Shown here piece after piece: positions 5,902 through 8,261 of a stretch of DNA of 8,261 nucleotides. Positions within the stretch are counted from its first letter, which is position 1; every line of letters begins with the position of its first letter. Both the position numbers and the translations under genes were made by a program. A model generated the notes under the pieces. It was not told the origin of the DNA. It worked only from the letters and a program-made list of their open reading frames with translations, and did not search any database. Location of the stretch: positions 1 to 8,261 of the forward strand of contig JALGTI010000125.1 of the NCBI GenBank assembly GCA_029821455.1. The letters are read 5' to 3'. Source of the stretch: Candidatus Zipacnadia bacterium. GTDB taxonomy: Bacteria; Armatimonadota; Zipacnadia; Zipacnadales; Zipacnadaceae.

Positions 5902-6249
5902 TTAGTCGCTACCGATCAGTTCTAGGACTTCACTATCGCTGAGACACTGGGTCTTGAGTATTTCGTCGAGCAACTCAAGCACCTTATTAACCGTCTCGTC
6001 AGCAATTGCGTAGTAGACGTGGGTGCCCTCTTTACGCGTGGCAACTAGGCCGGTGGTGCGCAGACTATTCAGGTGGCACGATATGGTAGACTGATTGCCC
6101 TCAAGGGCCTCGGCTATATCGCAAACCGTCATCTCGCCTTCGCTGAGCAGATCTAGGATGTGCAATCTGGTATGCGAAGCGAGAGCTTTCAGAATACCGA
6201 CCCTAAGATGGTGGACGCACTTGATGGTGATCCCCTGCCCTTCGCGCAA
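5902..6249 (-). CDS. ArsR/SmtB-family metal- or thiol-responsive repressor
   Basis: This is a winged helix-turn-helix repressor. The family signature is clear: LKALASHTRLHILDLLSEGEMTVCDIAEAL, then the recognition helix QSTISCHLNSLRTTGLV, then the wing RKEGTHVYYAI and a dimerising C-terminal helix. Numbered from a TTG start at 6249 (115 aa), Cys lies at 11 (KCVHH), 43 (TVCD), 58 (ISCHL) and 102 (KTQC). Cys43 matches one of the ArsR arsenite ligands. Cys in the recognition helix plus Cys in the C-terminal tail recalls the CmtR-type Cd/Pb sensor, so a soft-metal or thiol sensor is likely; the metal is unknown. The start is uncertain because no ATG or GTG lies in frame. TTG at 6249 has no Shine-Dalgarno, whereas an AGGGGA sits 5 nt before an ATC at 6225. 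The frame runs open to 6459, but that part overlaps sod and lies upstream of the promoter. The gene is probably autoregulated and co-transcribed with the small Cys-rich gene. Confidence 0.88.
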   Translation of the reverse strand: MREGQGITIKCVHHLRVGILKALASHTRLHILDLLSEGEMTVCDIAEALEGNQSTISCHLNSLRTTGLVATRKEGTHVYYAIADETVNKVLELLDEILKTQCLSDSEVLELIGSD

Positions 6250-6251
6250 AC

Positions 6252-6290
6252 ATTGTAATATTGCAATAGCTAAATATATTATATCGCAAT
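6252..6290. promoter_or_regulatory. Probable ArsR operator: ATTGYRAT repeats over the -10 and start site
   Basis: Three 8-mers share ATTGYRAT: ATTGTAAT (6252-6259), ATTGCAAT (6260-6267, itself a palindrome) and ATTGCGAT read on the minus strand (6290-6283). ATTGCAATA (6260-6268) and TATCGCAAT (6282-6290) form an inverted repeat with one mismatch and a 13-bp gap, centred between the -10 box and the predicted start site. Binding there would block RNA polymerase. The arms differ from the common TGAAC-type SmtB operator. Confidence 0.65.
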
Positions 6291-6306
6291 GTCTGACCTC
6301 TGTCAA
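6278..6306 (-). promoter_or_regulatory. Consensus sigma70 promoter of the arsR-metallothionein operon
   Basis: On the minus strand TTGACA (6306-6301) and TATAAT (6283-6278) are both perfect consensus hexamers with an ideal 17-bp spacer. The predicted transcription start is near 6271. It lies in the gap between the sod stop (6326) and the repressor gene, so that pair can be transcribed independently of sod. Such a strong promoter is normal when a repressor shuts it. Confidence 0.88.
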
Positions 6307-6325
6307 TACCGATCGTTGTTCTTTC

Positions 6326-6934
6326 TCACGCGAGGGTGGTAGCGGCAACCGCAGCCAGGCGGGCGGCGACATCGCCCCAATTGATGACGTCGCAAAACCG
6401 GTCAATGTACTCGGCGCGCCGGTTCTGGTACTGCAGGTAGTAGGCATGCTCCCAGACATCGAGAACCAGAATTGGCGTGACGTCCCACTGCGCCAGGTTC
6501 TGGTGCTTTTCGGCCTGCAGAACCACCAGTTGCGAGCCTAACGGCTGCCAGGCCAGCACGCCCCAGCCTGAGCCCTGCACGCTGTTGCTGGCAGCCAGAA
6601 ACTGCGCTTTGAAGGTAGCCAAGGAAGTGAAATCCTTCTCGATCTGCGCCGCTAATTCTCCCTCGGGTTCACCACCGCCGTCCGGGCTCATATTGTGCCA
6701 GAACAGCGTGTGGAGCAGGTGGCCGGAGTAGTTGAAGGCCAGCGCATCACATAGGGCACGAATAGCCGAGAGGTCGCCCGCCTGCTGGGCGGCCTTTATC
6801 TTCTCCTCAGCCTCATTGAGACCCTGAACATACCCCGCGTGATGCTTGTCGTGATGCAGACGCATCGTCTCCTCGTTTAGAAACGGCTCCAATGCATCAT
6901 AAGCATACGGCAAATCGGGTAGTTCGTGTGGCAT
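6326..6934 (-). CDS. Fe/Mn-family superoxide dismutase
   Basis: The enzyme converts superoxide to hydrogen peroxide and oxygen in the cytoplasm; no signal peptide is visible. Numbered from the upstream ATG at 6940, the metal ligands are His29 (LHHDKHH), His77 (LLHTLFW), Asp161 and His165 (DVWEHAYYLQYQNRR). Gly73 four residues before His77, with Gln147 in the KHQN loop, resembles the Mn-type second-sphere arrangement rather than the Fe type, but metal choice cannot be settled by reading. The start is set at 6934, giving MPHELPDLPYAYDALEP: AGGGGAGGT (6949-6941) lies 6 nt from this ATG, but directly abuts the alternative ATG at 6940. The peroxiredoxin gene ends 79 bp upstream on the same strand, and the peroxide made here is a substrate for that enzyme. 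No clear terminator or promoter lies between them. The 3' end shares a 21-bp exact match with 5592-5612. Confidence 0.95.
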   Translation of the reverse strand: MPHELPDLPYAYDALEPFLNEETMRLHHDKHHAGYVQGLNEAEEKIKAAQQAGDLSAIRALCDALAFNYSGHLLHTLFWHNMSPDGGGEPEGELAAQIEKDFTSLATFKAQFLAASNSVQGSGWGVLAWQPLGSQLVVLQAEKHQNLAQWDVTPILVLDVWEHAYYLQYQNRRAEYIDRFCDVINWGDVAARLAAVAATTLA

Positions 6935-7013
6935 AGCCATACCTCCCCTGATGGACTTTCTCTCTGTGCAAGCTCACCTAGCTTAGGAACCGCGAGTGGT
7001 CTGTCCTTTCCTA

Positions 7014-7700
7014 TCACTTACCGTGCGGGCACTGCTTGAAGCACAGGAACCAGTCCAGGCAGTAGTAATCGTCGCCTGCTTCCTCAACCCGTTCCTTGGC
7101 GGCGCCGCAGGAGCCCGGAGGCGGAATTATCACGTCTTCGCCGAGCTGCCAGTTAGCGGGGGTTGCGATGTGGTGTTCGTCGGAGTGCTGCATAGCGATG
7201 AGCAGGCGCTTGATCTCCTCCATGTTGCGGCCATTGGACAGCGGATAGTACAGAATTGCCCGCACCATCGCCTCCGGGTCAATGATAAAGACCGCCCGCA
7301 CCGCCTGCGTGGTGCTTGCTGAGGGCTGAAGCATCCCGAACTTCTTGGAGACCTCCATAGTGAGGTCGCTGATGACCGGGAAGTTCACCTCAACATTCTT
7401 CATCCCCCTGTACTCAATCTTCTCTTTGATGGTGCGTAGCCAGGCGATGTGGCTGAAGGTGCTGTCAATTGACAGCCCCACCAGCTCGCAGTTCAATTCC
7501 CGCAGCTCTTCCTGCATGCTGGCGAACGTCATGAACTCGGTGGTGCAGACCGGCGTGAAGTCGGCCGGATGTGAGAAGAATATCACCCACTTCCCCGCAT
7601 AGTCGTCGGGGAAATTAATCGGCCCTTGCGTCGTCTCGGCCTTGAATGATGGAGCCTTCTCGCCAATCAACGGCAGTCTGCTTTCGTCTTCAGAACACAT
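7014..7700 (-). CDS. Peroxiredoxin, Prx6/archaeal-type AhpC-TSA family
   Basis: This is a thiol peroxidase that reduces hydrogen peroxide and alkyl hydroperoxides. In the 228-aa product the active-site motif is HPADFTPVCTTE, with Pro45, Thr49 and peroxidatic Cys52 (PxxxTxxC) and Arg135 in AVRAVFIIDPE. The long C-terminal domain (residues 160-228) is characteristic of the Prx6-like branch that includes archaeal enzymes. It ends CLDWFLCFKQC, with Cys214, Cys220 and Cys224; in the archaeal enzymes Cys at such positions acts as resolving or accessory thiol. An extra Cys198 is also present. An in-frame start further upstream (7730) exists, but AAAGGGGAT lies about 6 nt before the ATG at 7700, so MCSEDESRLP is chosen. 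The rubrerythrin-like gene ends 54 bp upstream and sod follows 79 bp downstream. Co-transcription as a peroxide/superoxide defence unit is likely. Confidence 0.94.
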   Translation of the reverse strand: MCSEDESRLPLIGEKAPSFKAETTQGPINFPDDYAGKWVIFFSHPADFTPVCTTEFMTFASMQEELRELNCELVGLSIDSTFSHIAWLRTIKEKIEYRGMKNVEVNFPVISDLTMEVSKKFGMLQPSASTTQAVRAVFIIDPEAMVRAILYYPLSNGRNMEEIKRLLIAMQHSDEHHIATPANWQLGEDVIIPPPGSCGAAKERVEEAGDDYYCLDWFLCFKQCPHGK

Positions 7701-7754
7701 TCTGACATCCCCTTTCTTTTTTCGCAGCATTGCTTGGCTGCGTTCTGCCCACGT

Positions 7755-8261
7755 TCACCTCGTGTCCTCAGCATGGATCTGCAGATGGTCAGTCTCAATC
7801 TCCACCAGTGTCCCAAAGAACTCCTTCATCCGTGGCTCGGTCGCCTCGTCCCGGAACTTCGCGTAGGCTTTGATAGCGCGGTCCTCGCGCTCGTAGCCCT
7901 CGCGCGAGTTCTCCCCACCATCGGCGCTGCAGGTAGCTGAGGACAGCTCGGTCTTGTCTATCTTCAGGAACTTGCAGATAGCCGAGGCATGTTCGGCTTC
8001 CACCTTCATCAGTGACTTGAATTTGGCCAGCATGTACTCGTCCCCAGACGCGGTTGCCTTGTCCCGTGCACAGGCATAGAAGGCAGCATTCCCCAGCTCC
8101 AGCTCCAGCGCTGCCTCCAGGTTCTTTCGCGAGACCTCAGACAGTTCCACATCGAATTCACCGGAGGCCCAGTCGTGCGCATCAATGATGTAGTTAGCCT
8201 CCGCCCCGCAGAACGGACAGCGAGATGGCGGGCTCTCCCCAATGTAGGGGTCCCCACAGAT
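7755..8261 (-). CDS. Rubrerythrin-like protein: rubredoxin-like zinc/iron site plus ferritin-like four-helix domain, 5'-truncated
   Basis: The frame is open to the window edge, so the true N-terminus is missing. A GTG at 8150 could be mistaken for the start, but the in-frame upstream sequence is clearly coding. It reads ICGDPYIGE, then SRCPFCGAEANYI, a rubredoxin-like knuckle whose first Cys of the leading pair is probably just outside the window. A ferritin-like helical bundle follows: LEAALELELGNAAFYACA, KVEAEHASAICKFLKI, YEREDRAIKAYAKFRDEA and LVEIETDHLQIHAED. Its Glu and His residues (ELELGNAAFY, EAEH, EIETDH) are candidate di-iron ligands. Such proteins act as peroxide reductases in anaerobes. 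The order is reversed compared with classical rubrerythrin, where the rubredoxin part is C-terminal; N-terminal placement is known from reverse-type members. It heads the visible minus-strand cluster with prx and sod. Confidence 0.85.
   Translation of the reverse strand: MCGDPYIGESPPSRCPFCGAEANYIIDAHDWASGEFDVELSEVSRKNLEAALELELGNAAFYACARDKATASGDEYMLAKFKSLMKVEAEHASAICKFLKIDKTELSSATCSADGGENSREGYEREDRAIKAYAKFRDEATEPRMKEFFGTLVEIETDHLQIHAEDTR

Noticed and set aside
6250..6459. Long N-terminal extension of the ArsR frame
   Set aside because: It overlaps the end of sod and the consensus promoter, and its sequence has no ArsR-like character; the mRNA is predicted to begin at about 6271.
7701..7754. 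Hairpin CGCAG...CTGCG between the rubrerythrin-like and peroxiredoxin genes as a terminator
   Set aside because: The stem is only 5 bp with a 10-nt loop and is followed by A residues, not U, on the coding strand.

Overview
The window is GC-rich bacterial chromosomal DNA with ordinary sigma70/Shine-Dalgarno signals. No rRNA, tRNA, CRISPR array or phage genes are visible. The gene mix suggests an uncultured, probably anaerobic or microaerophilic bacterium: an MrfA-type helicase, MutM, a DegT-type aminotransferase, a secreted barrel protein, and a rubrerythrin-like/peroxiredoxin/SOD cluster. Armatimonadota or a similar candidate phylum would fit, but that is a guess and no phylogenetic marker settles it.

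Left part, plus strand (1-1488): the 3' end of a DEAD/DEAH helicase gene with a C-terminal DUF1998 zinc domain, followed 5 bp later by mutM (fpg). Both proteins act in DNA repair and the spacing indicates co-transcription. The helicase carries a perfect 63-bp in-frame tandem duplication directly after its cysteine cluster.

Middle (1489-3992): a DegT/DnrJ/EryC1/StrS PLP enzyme on the plus strand, flanked by two dead transposon fragments. One is an internally deleted IS5-family transposase (1599-1770, +). The other is a 5'-truncated IS1380-family transposase (3414-3848, -). This is an eroded insertion zone.

3993-5571, minus strand: a secreted barrel-like protein with a carbohydrate-binding-like C-terminal half. 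It is split into two overlapping frames by what looks like a single +1 frameshift near 4928-4941.

Right part, all minus strand (8261 down to 5702): a rubredoxin-like/ferritin-like protein cut by the window edge, a peroxiredoxin, an Fe/Mn superoxide dismutase, an ArsR/SmtB-family repressor and a 33-residue Cys/Lys/Glu-rich protein that resembles a metallothionein. The set ends in an intrinsic terminator. The repressor and small protein have their own promoter, TTGACA-17-TATAAT, with ATTGYRAT repeats lying on the -10 region. The best reading is a compact SmtB/SmtA-like module (thiol metal sensor plus metal-binding peptide) at the end of an oxidative-stress cluster. The metallothionein-like gene is the most novel item here and is easily missed because of its length.
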